From assembly GCA_017882525.1 (NCBI GenBank), contig JADGPI010000013.1:1-32681 (forward strand): 32,681 nt of DNA, read 5' to 3'. Origin of the DNA: Thermoleophilia bacterium (GTDB lineage: Bacteria; Actinomycetota; Thermoleophilia; RBG-16-64-13). The position numbers were made by a program, and so were the translations under genes. The notes beneath the pieces are model-generated. The model was given only the letters and a program-made list of their open reading frames with translations, was not told the origin of the DNA and did no database searches. Positions 1 to 9,201 of this stretch are shown here, in pieces (within the stretch, counting starts at the first letter, position 1; each line of letters starts with the position of its first letter).

Positions 1-25
1 GACCGGCTCGGCGGCTCTCCGAAGG

Positions 26-244
26 CTAGCAATAAACGCGAATGGAGCCCGCTCCCACCAGGTCTTCGAACTGGACGGCGCTCAGGCTAGGGTAGTCCAG
101 CTTGAAGTCTTCGGGGAAGAAACCCAGTGTCTCCATTTTGCCCTCGAGGACGGTCCGCGCGTCGGGGTCGGCCACGGCTTTCAGCCGAACCAGCAGCCGT
201 AGCATGATGACCTCTTCCTCCGTAAATGACCTTCGGCCCCGCAT
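26..244 (-). CDS. small conserved-looking hypothetical protein (72 aa)
   Basis: ORF with a good Shine-Dalgarno on the - strand (CAGGAGATGTC-ATG); acidic/hydrophobic composition consistent with a real protein; no family recognised. Confidence 0.6.
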   Translation of the reverse strand: MRGRRSFTEEEVIMLRLLVRLKAVADPDARTVLEGKMETLGFFPEDFKLDYPSLSAVQFEDLVGAGSIRVYC

Positions 245-618
245 GACATCTCCTGTTTTGGCTGTGCGTTACTCATCGTTCGGCTTCAGTGAACCATGAG
301 CGGCATAAAGCCGGCGTTAGGGAACCCGCTCGAGTGACTTCCAGCCCCGGCAACCCCGGCGGCCGATTCTCCGACACGAGCGCCCGGGTGCTCGCCCGCC
401 TGTCCGCTCGTTCACCCGGCCAACCCGGCCTCGAACCCGGTGGAGGCGGGTTTCCTTTGCTCACTACGGGGAAAATCAATTGCAGAGGCACAAATGTGTG
501 ACTCCACGATTGGCAGTGGAATGCCGGCGTGTGACTTGGGAGTGAGCCCGAGTGCGTGCTGTGGCTGCTCGGGCGGCCAGGATCGAACAAAGTGCGAAAC
601 AGGAGTTAGGAGTCGATC

Positions 619-996
619 ATGCTTTCTGACGCGACAGTCTACGGGGTTCTGCCGGCCACAGATTTCGAGCGGGCCAAGAAGTTCTATGAAGGCACCCTCG
701 GTCTCAAGCCCGCGGATATCCCCACCGACCAAGGCTACGTTCTCTACTCAACGAAGCAGGGGACTTTCCTGGTCTATCTCACGGAGGCTCCCGGTGGTGC
801 CGCCACCGCTCTCGGCTTCGTCGTAGACGACCTATTTGCAGAAATGGCCGATCTTAGGAAGCGTGGAGTGGTGTTCGAGGAGTACGACGTCCCCGGGTTG
901 AAGACCGTGAACGGCGTAGTCGAGATGGGCAAGATGGGAAAAGGCGCCTGGTTCAAGGATAGCGAAGGCAACATCCTCAGCATCAGTCAGATGTAG
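619..996 (+). CDS. VOC (glyoxalase/bleomycin resistance) family protein
   Basis: VYGVLPATDFERAKKFYEGTLGLKP...GAWFKDSEGNILSI is a typical VOC fold pattern; AGGAG upstream of the ATG; followed by a strong terminator. Confidence 0.9.
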   Translation: MLSDATVYGVLPATDFERAKKFYEGTLGLKPADIPTDQGYVLYSTKQGTFLVYLTEAPGGAATALGFVVDDLFAEMADLRKRGVVFEEYDVPGLKTVNGVVEMGKMGKGAWFKDSEGNILSISQM

Positions 997-1053
997 CACT
1001 GGCTCGGGCATCCCGGCGTCCACTGGCCGCGGCTCCGCCGCCTCGCGAAAGTA

Positions 1054-1087
1054 ACAGAGAGCCCGGTCTTGCCGGGCTCTCTGTTTG
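1054..1087 (+). terminator. Rho-independent terminator downstream of the VOC gene
   Basis: ACAGAGAGCCCGG-TCTTG-CCGGGCTCTCTGT, 13-bp perfect stem followed by TTTGTCT. Confidence 0.85.
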
Positions 1088-1159
1088 TCTGACTCACCGA
1101 TGGGGAGGCCGCATCCTCGATCGGATGGACACGACGTGGGGCCCCTTGCAGCCGGAGTT

Positions 1160-1423
1160 CTAGGGACGCTCGAACTCCGCCTTGACGGGGTCGAAGCGGT
1201 CCACCTGATAGATCGCCACAAAAGGCAGATCGTTGGCTTTGAGGACCTGCTCGACGCTGTCCTTGCTGGGAGCCTCCCACTCGCAAAAGGCGCGGTCGCT
1301 GCCTCGGGCGCAGTAGGTCTGGTTCCACGTGACACCAGGAGGGAGCTGATCCTTCCTGCTCACGAGCTGTCTAAGTTGCTCTTCCGAAAAAGCATGGGCA
1401 TGGACGGCGAGGAAACGCGGCAT
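1160..1423 (-). CDS. DUF4242 / SCO4226-like small protein
   Basis: MPRFLAVHAHAFSEEQLRQLV...CEWEAPSKDSVEQVLKANDLPFVAIYQVDRFDP resembles the DUF4242 pattern; strong RBS (GGCAAGGAGGTGTCATATG) supports the start at 1423 rather than the longer ORF. Confidence 0.75.
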   Translation of the reverse strand: MPRFLAVHAHAFSEEQLRQLVSRKDQLPPGVTWNQTYCARGSDRAFCEWEAPSKDSVEQVLKANDLPFVAIYQVDRFDPVKAEFERP

Positions 1424-1552
1424 ATGACACCTCCTTGCCAAACGTCGCCACAAATGCCGGGCAGAACGCGGGCGCTCGAAGGCGGCGCGAGCACCGGTGA
1501 GCATCCCTAGCATAGTCCTTCCGGAGGTCGGCCTCAAACGCCGATACGTTGG

Positions 1553-2539
1553 TCAGCGGACGAAGGAGAGGATCACCAAGCTTGCAGCGGCAAGTGTAGG
1601 GAAGAAACTGGCGCGATTGAAATACTCCTGCGCCGCCCGTTCGCCGCCCCGGCTTCTAAGTCGGAAGGCTGGGACTGTCATAGTGCCGGCAGCTATCAGC
1701 GCTAGCGCTAGGCGTGTCGAGACCGGGCCTGTCTGCAGAAGAGCAAGCAAGGGCATACAGGTGGCTCCCAACACGATGGCCGAGATCGCCGCCTTTGGCC
1801 CGCGCACGGCGGCAACGGTGGTGATGCCCAGCGGTATGTCGTGCGAAAGATCAGCCAGATCGTTGGAGAGATTACGTCCGAATATCTCCCAACTGGTCAG
1901 AAGGACGAAGAAAGCTAAAGCCCCCCAAGTGGCTTCGCCGACCGCGAACCAGCCGGCAAGGCCACCCAGCCCCACCATGACTCCGGCCGGGATGACCTTT
2001 AGCCACGTACGATGTTTCAGGCCACAGTACAGCACCTGGAGCAGCGCGCAGGCTACGAACAGAATCGCGCAAAGTGGCCGCAAGAGATAAGCGGCGACCA
2101 GGCCGATGAGGCCGAGCAGCGACACCCAGGCGATGCCCGCCGACAGTGACAGGGCGCCGGCCGCTACCGGATGACGCAGCGTGGTGATGTCCATGTGCCG
2201 CACTTCCGGATTCCACTCGATCTCCCCGTTCGGGCCCCTTACCTCTTCGCGGTCTGCTTTGAGGTCGAGCAGGTCGTTGAGTGAGTAGACACAGAAATAG
2301 CCGGCCAGAGCGGCAAGCAGACCGAGGAGCACCACCCTGAGGCTCGGTATCCCGCGGGCGGCGAGCAACGCTCCTAAGGCCGCTTCCCCGATGGAGAGCA
2401 CCGCCGACCTGCTGCGGGCAAGGTCGATAAAGAGCAGCGACTTTTGCCGGAGCGTGTACCTCGCTGGGTCAGCCCCGGCCGATGGAGCCGGCGGCCGTAG
2501 CTCAGCTCGCGATCCGAGCCGTGCATCCTGGGCTGCCAT
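1553..2539 (-). CDS. UbiA-family prenyltransferase
   Basis: Polytopic membrane protein with two Asp-rich motifs, NDLLDLKAD and NDLADLSHD. Confidence 0.85.
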   Translation of the reverse strand: MAAQDARLGSRAELRPPAPSAGADPARYTLRQKSLLFIDLARSRSAVLSIGEAALGALLAARGIPSLRVVLLGLLAALAGYFCVYSLNDLLDLKADREEVRGPNGEIEWNPEVRHMDITTLRHPVAAGALSLSAGIAWVSLLGLIGLVAAYLLRPLCAILFVACALLQVLYCGLKHRTWLKVIPAGVMVGLGGLAGWFAVGEATWGALAFFVLLTSWEIFGRNLSNDLADLSHDIPLGITTVAAVRGPKAAISAIVLGATCMPLLALLQTGPVSTRLALALIAAGTMTVPAFRLRSRGGERAAQEYFNRASFFPTLAAASLVILSFVR

Positions 2540-2629
2540 CGAACCCCCTTGTGGCTTAAGCGAAGGGTGCGTGTTCCATGCGGTCTAAGTTACCACTCTT
2601 CCCAGGAAAAGGCGGGTGACGGTGCCGGT

Positions 2630-4177
2630 TTACGCAATCTCGAATCGTACGCCCTGCGCGAGCGGCAGGTCCGCGCCATGATTGATGGACACCGTTTGCC
2701 GACGGGCATACGCTTTCCACGCATCGCTCCCACTCTCGCGGCCTCCCCCCGTGTCTTTCTCGCCCCCGAATGCGCCGCCGATCTCCGCACCAGCCGTGCT
2801 CGTGTTGATGTTGGCAAGACCGCAGTCGGAACCCCGGTGGGACAGGAAATACTCCTCCTCGCGGAGGTCGCGGGTGAACAGAGCCGAAGACAGACCCTGC
2901 GGCACTGCGTTGTGGAGCGCACATGCCTCCTGGAGGTCCCGGTAGCGCAGCACGTACAGGAGTGGACCGAACGTCTCTTCTCTCACGATGTCCATCGCCG
3001 GATCCGCCTCGATGATGGCGGGTAAGACGTAGTGGCCCCCTTCACAGCCGGGAACCGATGCTCTCGTGCCTCCGCAGACGAGCCGTCCTCCTTGGTCGAC
3101 CGCGCGACGTACGGCTTCAAGGTAGGTCTCGACCGCTCCTTCGTCGATCAAAGGCCCCACCAAGGTCTCGGCCAGCAAGGGGTCACCGACGCGCACGTGC
3201 TGGTAGGCTCTGACGAGCCGCTCCAGGAGTCCCGAGTAGACATTCTCGTGGAGCAGCAGCCTCCGGGTGGACGTACACCGCTGCCCCGCGGTGGCCAGGG
3301 CGCCGAACGCCACTCCTTTGAGTGCCATGTCCAAGTCGGCCTTGTCGCTGACGATGACGCCATTGTTGCCGCCCAGCTCCAGCAAAGTCCTCCCCAGTCT
3401 CTGAGAGACCACTTCTGCCACCTTCTTTCCCGTGGCGACGGAGCCGGTGAACGAGACCATCGAGAGACGGGGGTCTTCCAGGAGAGCGTTCCCGACGCCC
3501 CCGCCCCCACCCACCAGCAGCGAAAACACCGGCGGCAACGAGTGACGCTCCATGACCCGACCCACGAGTCTTGTCACGGCAATGGCTGTGAGTGGGGTGC
3601 GCGAAGAAGGCTTCCAGATCACTGCATCGCCCACGACTGCGGCGATGAATGCGTTCCAGGACCACACTGCGCACGGGAAGTTGAACGACGTGATCACAGC
3701 CACAGCCCCCAGGGGATGCCACTGTTCGTACATGCGGTGATGAGGCCGTTCGCTCGCGATGGTGAGCCCATACAGCTGCCGCGACAGGCCGGCAGCAAAG
3801 CCGGCAAGGTCGATCATCTCCTGGACCTCGCCCTGGCCCTCGGATAGGGTCTTGCCGGCCTCGATGGACACAAGAAGGCCGAGCTCGTTCTTCCACATGG
3901 CAAGCTCCCGGCCTATCTCCGCGACGATCTCTCCCCGCTTGGGTGCAGGTACCTCTGCCCACGCTGCCGCTGCCGAAAGCGAGCGGCCCGCCACTTCCGC
4001 GAGGTCCCCGGCCCCGGCTTCCGTCACCCGGCCCAGCGGGGCTCCGTTTATGGGAGAGAAGCACTCCAGGATCTGCGCGTCCGAACCGTCCGACCAGGAT
4101 CCGCCGTATACCCCCGGGTTTGTTTCGCGGAGCGCAAACGCGGCGCTCACGACGTCCTTGGCTTCCGAGAAAAGCAT
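2630..4177 (-). CDS. aldehyde dehydrogenase, ALDH7 / L-2-aminoadipate-6-semialdehyde dehydrogenase-like
   Basis: Catalytic TAGQRCTSTRRL, LELGGNNGVIV, and C-terminal NINTSTAGAEIGGAFGGEKDTGGGRESGSDAWKAYARRQT characteristic of ALDH7. Confidence 0.92.
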   Translation of the reverse strand: MLFSEAKDVVSAAFALRETNPGVYGGSWSDGSDAQILECFSPINGAPLGRVTEAGAGDLAEVAGRSLSAAAAWAEVPAPKRGEIVAEIGRELAMWKNELGLLVSIEAGKTLSEGQGEVQEMIDLAGFAAGLSRQLYGLTIASERPHHRMYEQWHPLGAVAVITSFNFPCAVWSWNAFIAAVVGDAVIWKPSSRTPLTAIAVTRLVGRVMERHSLPPVFSLLVGGGGGVGNALLEDPRLSMVSFTGSVATGKKVAEVVSQRLGRTLLELGGNNGVIVSDKADLDMALKGVAFGALATAGQRCTSTRRLLLHENVYSGLLERLVRAYQHVRVGDPLLAETLVGPLIDEGAVETYLEAVRRAVDQGGRLVCGGTRASVPGCEGGHYVLPAIIEADPAMDIVREETFGPLLYVLRYRDLQEACALHNAVPQGLSSALFTRDLREEEYFLSHRGSDCGLANINTSTAGAEIGGAFGGEKDTGGGRESGSDAWKAYARRQTVSINHGADLPLAQGVRFEIA

Positions 4178-4278
4178 TGTTCCGCTCCTTCGTGGTCTGA
4201 CTACCGCCGATGATACAGTGGCCGCCGGACAGGAGGGTACGGAGTGGCTGAATCAGTCGCCCGGCCACGGCCGGCCGG

Positions 4279-4307
4279 TTGCTGGCGGGTTGATGTTCTT
4301 CTATTAT
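4279..4307 (+). promoter_or_regulatory. candidate sigma70-type promoter for the pit operon
   Basis: TTGCTG (4279-4284), 17-nt spacer, TATTAT (4302-4307), about 120 nt upstream of the GTG start. Confidence 0.45.
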
Positions 4308-4427
4308 GGGGCGCGATGAAAAACTGGAGAGGCGGGCGCTGCCGGTCGGGCCTTGGGCTCGCCCGCGCGTTATGGCAGGGGGTTTCGCTGGATCGTTCAT
4401 GCGTAGAAGAGATGGCGGCGTGACGCC

Positions 4428-5450
4428 GTGAGCGCCGATACCGGGCTACTGATCGCAGTAGTGACAGTAGCGCTCATCTTCGACATGATGAACGGTTTTC
4501 ACGACGGTTGTAACGCCGTTTCCACAGTCATCTACACGGGGGCGCTCAAGCCCAAGTACGCGATCGGTCTCTCGGCCATCTTCAACTTCATCGGGCCCTT
4601 GGCGATGGGGGTGGCGGTTGCGAAGACGATCGGGGGCGTGATCAAGGCGGGCGATGCATCGGCGCACCTCGTGATCGCGGCGCTACTTGGGGCATGCGTT
4701 TGGGAAGTGCTCACCTGGTGGTGGGCCCTACCGGTCAGTTCCTCCCATGCGTTGGTCGGAGGGCTCATCGGCGCTGGGATCGCTGCGCTCGGTCTACATG
4801 GGATAGCCTGGAACAAAGTCATCCTCGTCTTCGCATCACTGCTTCTGTCCCCGTTCCTCGGCATTATTACAGGGTACGGCGTCATGCGGCTGAGCCGCTT
4901 CTTCTTCTCCAAGATGCGCATGGACCTCGCCCGGGCCGACAAGTTCTACAAGAGAATGCAGATCCTGTCGTCGAGCTGGGTGTCGTTCAGCCACGGGTCG
5001 AACGACGCCACGAAAGTCATGGGGATAATCGTGATCTTCTTGGCCGCTCAGCAAGGCATGGGCGTCAACGAGTACATAAGCAAGCACGGCTTTCCGATCT
5101 GGGTGATCTTGGGTGCTGCCGGGGCGATGGCCGTGGGCACGTTCATCTCGGTGCGCTCCTTTCGCTTGATCCGAACCCTCGGGGAGAAGATAACCACCCT
5201 TCACCCGATCAACGGCTTCAGTGCCGAAACGGGCGGCGCGATAATCATCCAGCTCGCATCGCTGTTTGGCCTGCCGGTGTCTACCACCCACGTGGTCACC
5301 TCCGCGGTGACGGGAACCGGCTTGGCGAGCCAATTGGGCGGGGTTAGCTGGAAAGTCTTCCGTGCTATCATGCTGGCCTGGGTCGTCACCCTACCTTTCT
5401 GCGCAGTCATGGCTGCTATCTTCTATTACATCCTCAGGGCGGTCATGTAG
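4428..5450 (+). CDS. pit: PiT family inorganic phosphate transporter
   Basis: Duplicated PiT signatures: FDMMNGFHDGCNAVSTVI and SHGSNDATKVMGIIV, plus GLPVSTTHVVTSAVTGTG; GTG start. Confidence 0.95.
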   Translation: MSADTGLLIAVVTVALIFDMMNGFHDGCNAVSTVIYTGALKPKYAIGLSAIFNFIGPLAMGVAVAKTIGGVIKAGDASAHLVIAALLGACVWEVLTWWWALPVSSSHALVGGLIGAGIAALGLHGIAWNKVILVFASLLLSPFLGIITGYGVMRLSRFFFSKMRMDLARADKFYKRMQILSSSWVSFSHGSNDATKVMGIIVIFLAAQQGMGVNEYISKHGFPIWVILGAAGAMAVGTFISVRSFRLIRTLGEKITTLHPINGFSAETGGAIIIQLASLFGLPVSTTHVVTSAVTGTGLASQLGGVSWKVFRAIMLAWVVTLPFCAVMAAIFYYILRAVM

Positions 5451-5496
5451 CCGGCGGCAGCGGACGACCGGTCGGCCGAGACGGAAAGAGGGAAGT

Positions 5497-6216
5497 ATGG
5501 CGAATTCGCGGTTGAACAAGATACGCCGCACCTTAGGGGGAGAGACCACTCTGGTCGGCGCGATCGACGCTATGGGCAAGGAGCGCGAGGAACAGATAAT
5601 CGTACGCGTCGCCGAGTTCACGGAGCGCGTAGTGCTCATCGTTTCCAAGCTCCAGGATGTCGTCCAGCGGTTCGCGGCTGAAGAGTACTCCGAACTGGCA
5701 GCCGCGGCCCAAGAGCTGGACCGGCTAGAGAGCGAGGCCGACACCGCGAAAGACCTGATACTGGACCGGCTGGCGATGGGCGGCGTTTTCCCGATGCATA
5801 GCTCCGACTTGGCCCGACTGGTGGGGTCCATGGATAGCATCGCGAACCTGTCCGCGGGTGCCGCCGACCGTATCGTCATGCGGCGGCTGACCTTGCCTCC
5901 TCGCGTGAAAGAGTTACTCGTCGAGATGGTGAACGTGGACATGATGGCGGTCGAGCGTCTGCGCGATTCGGTGCTGGCTCTGGAGAACGACCTTCGCGAA
6001 GCGATCACTATCGCCAACGCCGTGGACAAACTCGAGAGCCGGGCGGACGATGTCTTTGCCGATATCTACCACCTCATGTTCGACATGGACACCGATTTCA
6101 AGACCTTCCATCAGCTCAAGGCCATCATCGAGCGCCTCGAGTCGATCGCGGACCGCTGCAGCCAGAATGCCGAGCTCATCAGACATATGGCGCTGGAATA
6201 CCTCGAAGTCGGGTAG
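5497..6216 (+). CDS. DUF47 / PhoU-like Pit accessory protein
   Basis: Helical protein immediately downstream of pit (MANSRLNKIRRTLGG...YHLMFDMDTDFKTFHQLKAIIERLESIADRCSQNAELI); ATG at 5497 preceded by GAGGGAAGT. Confidence 0.88.
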   Translation: MANSRLNKIRRTLGGETTLVGAIDAMGKEREEQIIVRVAEFTERVVLIVSKLQDVVQRFAAEEYSELAAAAQELDRLESEADTAKDLILDRLAMGGVFPMHSSDLARLVGSMDSIANLSAGAADRIVMRRLTLPPRVKELLVEMVNVDMMAVERLRDSVLALENDLREAITIANAVDKLESRADDVFADIYHLMFDMDTDFKTFHQLKAIIERLESIADRCSQNAELIRHMALEYLEVG

Positions 6217-6359
6217 GTCGCCGAATCGCCTCTCGCCTCAGCTGCGCATTCGCGATTCTTCGGCGAGACCCGATTCGGCTCCATGGGTTATGAGGCCGCG
6301 TCGCCTTCGGCGCCTACGGCAGCCCAGAAAGCAGCTCGTCCGAGTTAGGAGGCGTCGCC

Positions 6360-7163
6360 TTGAAGATCGGGTTGGCTCAACTCAATTCTCGTGATGACAA
6401 AGAGCGCAACCTGGCCGCTGCCGAGGCGGCGGTAGACAGGCTGGCCGCTCAGGGCGTCGACCTCGTCCTGTTGCCGGAGATGTTCAATTTTCTCGGCTCC
6501 GACGCCGGTAATGCCAGAGCTGCCGAGTCCATACCTGGACCGAGCACCCAACGGCTGCGGGCTAAGGCCCAGGAGCATCGGATCTTCTTGCATTGCGGGA
6601 GTCTCGTCGAGAAACGGGACGAAGGTATGTACAACACGAGTGTGGTCTTCGACCGCGGCGGCGCCGAGGTGGCGCGCTACAGCAAGATCCATCTCTTCGA
6701 CGTTGAACTGCCCGACGGCAGGGCATACAAGGAATCGGCCGCTATCACACCCGGCCGCGATGTGGTCACGTTCGACTGCGACGGTATCACGGCCGGACTC
6801 GCCATTTGCTACGACCTGCGTTTCCCCGAGCTGTTCCGGGCGCTCACCGATCGTGGGGCGGAGCTAGTGCTCGTCGCGGCGGCCTTTACGGTCGCCACGG
6901 GCAAGGATCATTGGGAGCCGCTGCTGAGGGCGCGAGCAATCGAGAACGGCTGCTACATGGCGGCCTGCGGGCAGTGGGGGACGTCAACTCCCACCAACCA
7001 GAGCCATGGCCACAGCATGGTAGTGGACCCCTGGGGGATGATCGCGGCACAATGTCATGAGGGCGAGGGGACGCTTGCGGTCGAGCTGGACATGGATTAC
7101 CTTCGCTCCGTCCGCGACCGCCTCCCAGTGCTGAAGCACAGGCGGAGGGATCTCTTCGTATAG
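6360..7163 (+). CDS. carbon-nitrogen hydrolase (nitrilase superfamily; omega-amidase/deaminated-glutathione-amidase type)
   Basis: Catalytic E (LLPEMFNF), K (KIHLFDVELP), C (LAICYDLRFPELFR); TTG start with AGGAGG upstream. Confidence 0.93.
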   Translation: MKIGLAQLNSRDDKERNLAAAEAAVDRLAAQGVDLVLLPEMFNFLGSDAGNARAAESIPGPSTQRLRAKAQEHRIFLHCGSLVEKRDEGMYNTSVVFDRGGAEVARYSKIHLFDVELPDGRAYKESAAITPGRDVVTFDCDGITAGLAICYDLRFPELFRALTDRGAELVLVAAAFTVATGKDHWEPLLRARAIENGCYMAACGQWGTSTPTNQSHGHSMVVDPWGMIAAQCHEGEGTLAVELDMDYLRSVRDRLPVLKHRRRDLFV

Positions 7164-7252
7164 TTGACCCCCTCCTGGGACCTGCGCCTGGTCGCGCTTG
7201 AGGCTGGAAAGCGGTGGTACCTGACTCGGCGATTGTCTTGCTGGAAGTAAGA

Positions 7253-7283
7253 AGGCCCCTCTCCCGCTTCGGGAAAGGGGCCT
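7253..7283. terminator. hairpin between convergent genes, likely bidirectional terminator
   Basis: AGGCCCCTCTCCCG-CTT-CGGGAAAGGGGCCT, 14-bp stem with one mismatch, in the convergent intergenic gap; T-tract weak. Confidence 0.6.
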
Positions 7284-7323
7284 CACCTTCTTGAGAAGCC
7301 AGTTCTTTAGCCGTCCGTCGGCT

Positions 7324-9201
7324 CTAGAAATCCATGTCGAAGTGGAACACGCCTTCGCTCAGGTTACTGCGTACCTTGAGGCCGCTGTGATTGAACACGG
7401 CCTGCATGGCCTTGTTGTCGCGCAGCACCTCGGCGGTGAAGCCCGCGATGCCGTTCCGTTTGGCGATGTTCACCAGATGCTTCAAGATGAACGTGCCGAT
7501 GCCGCGGTTCTGCCATGCGTCCCGAACGACGAACGCTACCTCGGCCCGGTTGGTCTTGGGGTCCAGGTAGTAGCGGCCGACACAGATAATCTCTTCTCCA
7601 TGAGCCTCCGGGAGGGTGGCGACCACAGCCACCTCGTTCCGGTGGTCGATGTAGACGAAGTTCTGGACTTGCTTGCGCGGGATCCGCTTCATGTGCGACA
7701 TGTACCGGTAGTAGACCGTCTCTTGAGAAAGGGCGTAGAACAGATCGCGGGTGCCGGCTTCGTCCGTGGGATGCACCGGGCGGAAGCTGACCAGCGTGCC
7801 GTCGTCGAGGACCATGGTGGTACGGAGCTCCTTGGGCCCGATGAATATCTTGCCCTCCACGTCGGCCATCTCCGGACGCAGATACTTGTATTCGATCGCC
7901 TTCGCCAGTAGTTCCTCTCGGAAGTCGGGGTGGGCGATGCTGATGAGGGCCATTGCCCGTTCCTGCACGCTCTTGCCGTGCAGGTAGGCCACCCCGAACT
8001 CGGTCACGATGTAGTAGGCGGAGCCTCGGCTGGTGACCACCCCGGCCCCGGGCGTGAGGGTGGCGACGATACGGGAGACCGAACCGTTCTGGGCTGTGGA
8101 GGGGCAGGCGATGATGGGGCGGCCGCCGGACGAACGAGCGGCGCCGCGGTTGAAGTCGACCTGTCCGCCGATTCCCGAATAGAACTTGGTGCCAAGCGAG
8201 TCGGCGCAGACCTGGCCGGTCAAGTCGATCTCGAGGGCTGTGTTGATGGCTACCATCTTGTGCTGTTGACCGATTACGAACGGATCGTTGACGTACTCGG
8301 TTGGATTGAACGAGAACATGGGGTTGTTGTCGACGTAGTCGTACAGTCGCTTGGTCCCCATGGCAAAACTCGTCACCACTTTGCCTCGGTCGGTGGTCTT
8401 CTGGGCTCCGGTGATGATGCCGGCCTCGATCATGTCGATCACTGCGTCGGTGACCATCTCGGTGTGGATCCCCAGGTCTTTCTTGCCGCCGAGGAACTCG
8501 AGTGCGGCGTGGGGGATCCGCCCGATGCCCATCTCGATGGTCGAACCGTCGTCCACCAGAGAGGCGATGTTCTCGCCGATGGCGCGGCTGATCTCGGTCA
8601 CGACGGGCATTCCCATCTCCAGCAAGGGCTCGTCCACCGGAACCAGCACGTCGAGGTCGAACACGCTGATGAAGCTGTCGCCGAGGGTCCGCGGCATCTG
8701 CGGATTCACCTGGGCGATGACTAGGCCGGCGTTCTCGGCAGCGCTTTTTACGATGTCGACGGAGATTCCGAAGCTGCAGCGACCCTGGTCGTCGGGCGGC
8801 GTCACCTGGATGAGAGCCACGTCGAGCGGCATCTGGCCGCTCTTGAAAAGCCGCGGGACGTCGGAGAGATAGATCGGCGTGTAGTCGCCGTAGCCCTCTT
8901 GGATGATGTTCCGCACGTTGTCGGCCACGAAGAACGTGTTGACCGAGAAATGATCCGTGAGGTCCTTGAACGCGTAGGGCGCTTCTCCCAGGGTAAGCAT
9001 GTGGATCACTTGCGTGTCGGCCAACTCGTTGTGACGGGCGACCAGCGCGCGGACGAGAGCAAGGGGCTGCGCGCCGCCCGTGCCGATGAAGACGCGTTGC
9101 CCCGGCCTAACGGTGGCGACCGCCTCCTCCGGGGTGGACAGCATGCCTTGGTATTTCTCCTGCCACTTCAAGTCGTAACTGGTCTTGCGGTCAGCGCTCA
9201 T
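7324..9201 (-). CDS. acetyl-CoA hydrolase/CoA-transferase with C-terminal GNAT acetyltransferase domain
   Basis: N-terminal two-thirds matches the acetyl-CoA hydrolase/transferase family (GIGGQVDFNRGAARSSGGRPIIACPSTA, TEFGVAYLHGKSVQERA); C-terminal GNAT (AEVAFVVRDAWQNRGIGTFILKHLVNIAKRNGIAGFTAEVLRDNKAM). Confidence 0.93.
   Translation of the reverse strand: MSADRKTSYDLKWQEKYQGMLSTPEEAVATVRPGQRVFIGTGGAQPLALVRALVARHNELADTQVIHMLTLGEAPYAFKDLTDHFSVNTFFVADNVRNIIQEGYGDYTPIYLSDVPRLFKSGQMPLDVALIQVTPPDDQGRCSFGISVDIVKSAAENAGLVIAQVNPQMPRTLGDSFISVFDLDVLVPVDEPLLEMGMPVVTEISRAIGENIASLVDDGSTIEMGIGRIPHAALEFLGGKKDLGIHTEMVTDAVIDMIEAGIITGAQKTTDRGKVVTSFAMGTKRLYDYVDNNPMFSFNPTEYVNDPFVIGQQHKMVAINTALEIDLTGQVCADSLGTKFYSGIGGQVDFNRGAARSSGGRPIIACPSTAQNGSVSRIVATLTPGAGVVTSRGSAYYIVTEFGVAYLHGKSVQERAMALISIAHPDFREELLAKAIEYKYLRPEMADVEGKIFIGPKELRTTMVLDDGTLVSFRPVHPTDEAGTRDLFYALSQETVYYRYMSHMKRIPRKQVQNFVYIDHRNEVAVVATLPEAHGEEIICVGRYYLDPKTNRAEVAFVVRDAWQNRGIGTFILKHLVNIAKRNGIAGFTAEVLRDNKAMQAVFNHSGLKVRSNLSEGVFHFDMDF

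Noticed and set aside
289-826. Overlapping + strand ORFs 289-501 and 440-826 upstream of the VOC gene
   Set aside because: No RBS or domain; the second overlaps the VOC gene out of frame
3183-4400. 405-aa ORF in another frame of the ALDH7 gene
   Set aside because: Arg/Gly-rich out-of-frame translation of a clear aldehyde dehydrogenase; no domain signature
7930-8724. 264-aa + strand ORF within the acetyl-CoA hydrolase gene
   Set aside because: Antisense to a well-supported gene, with Asp/His/Gly-rich composition expected from antisense frames
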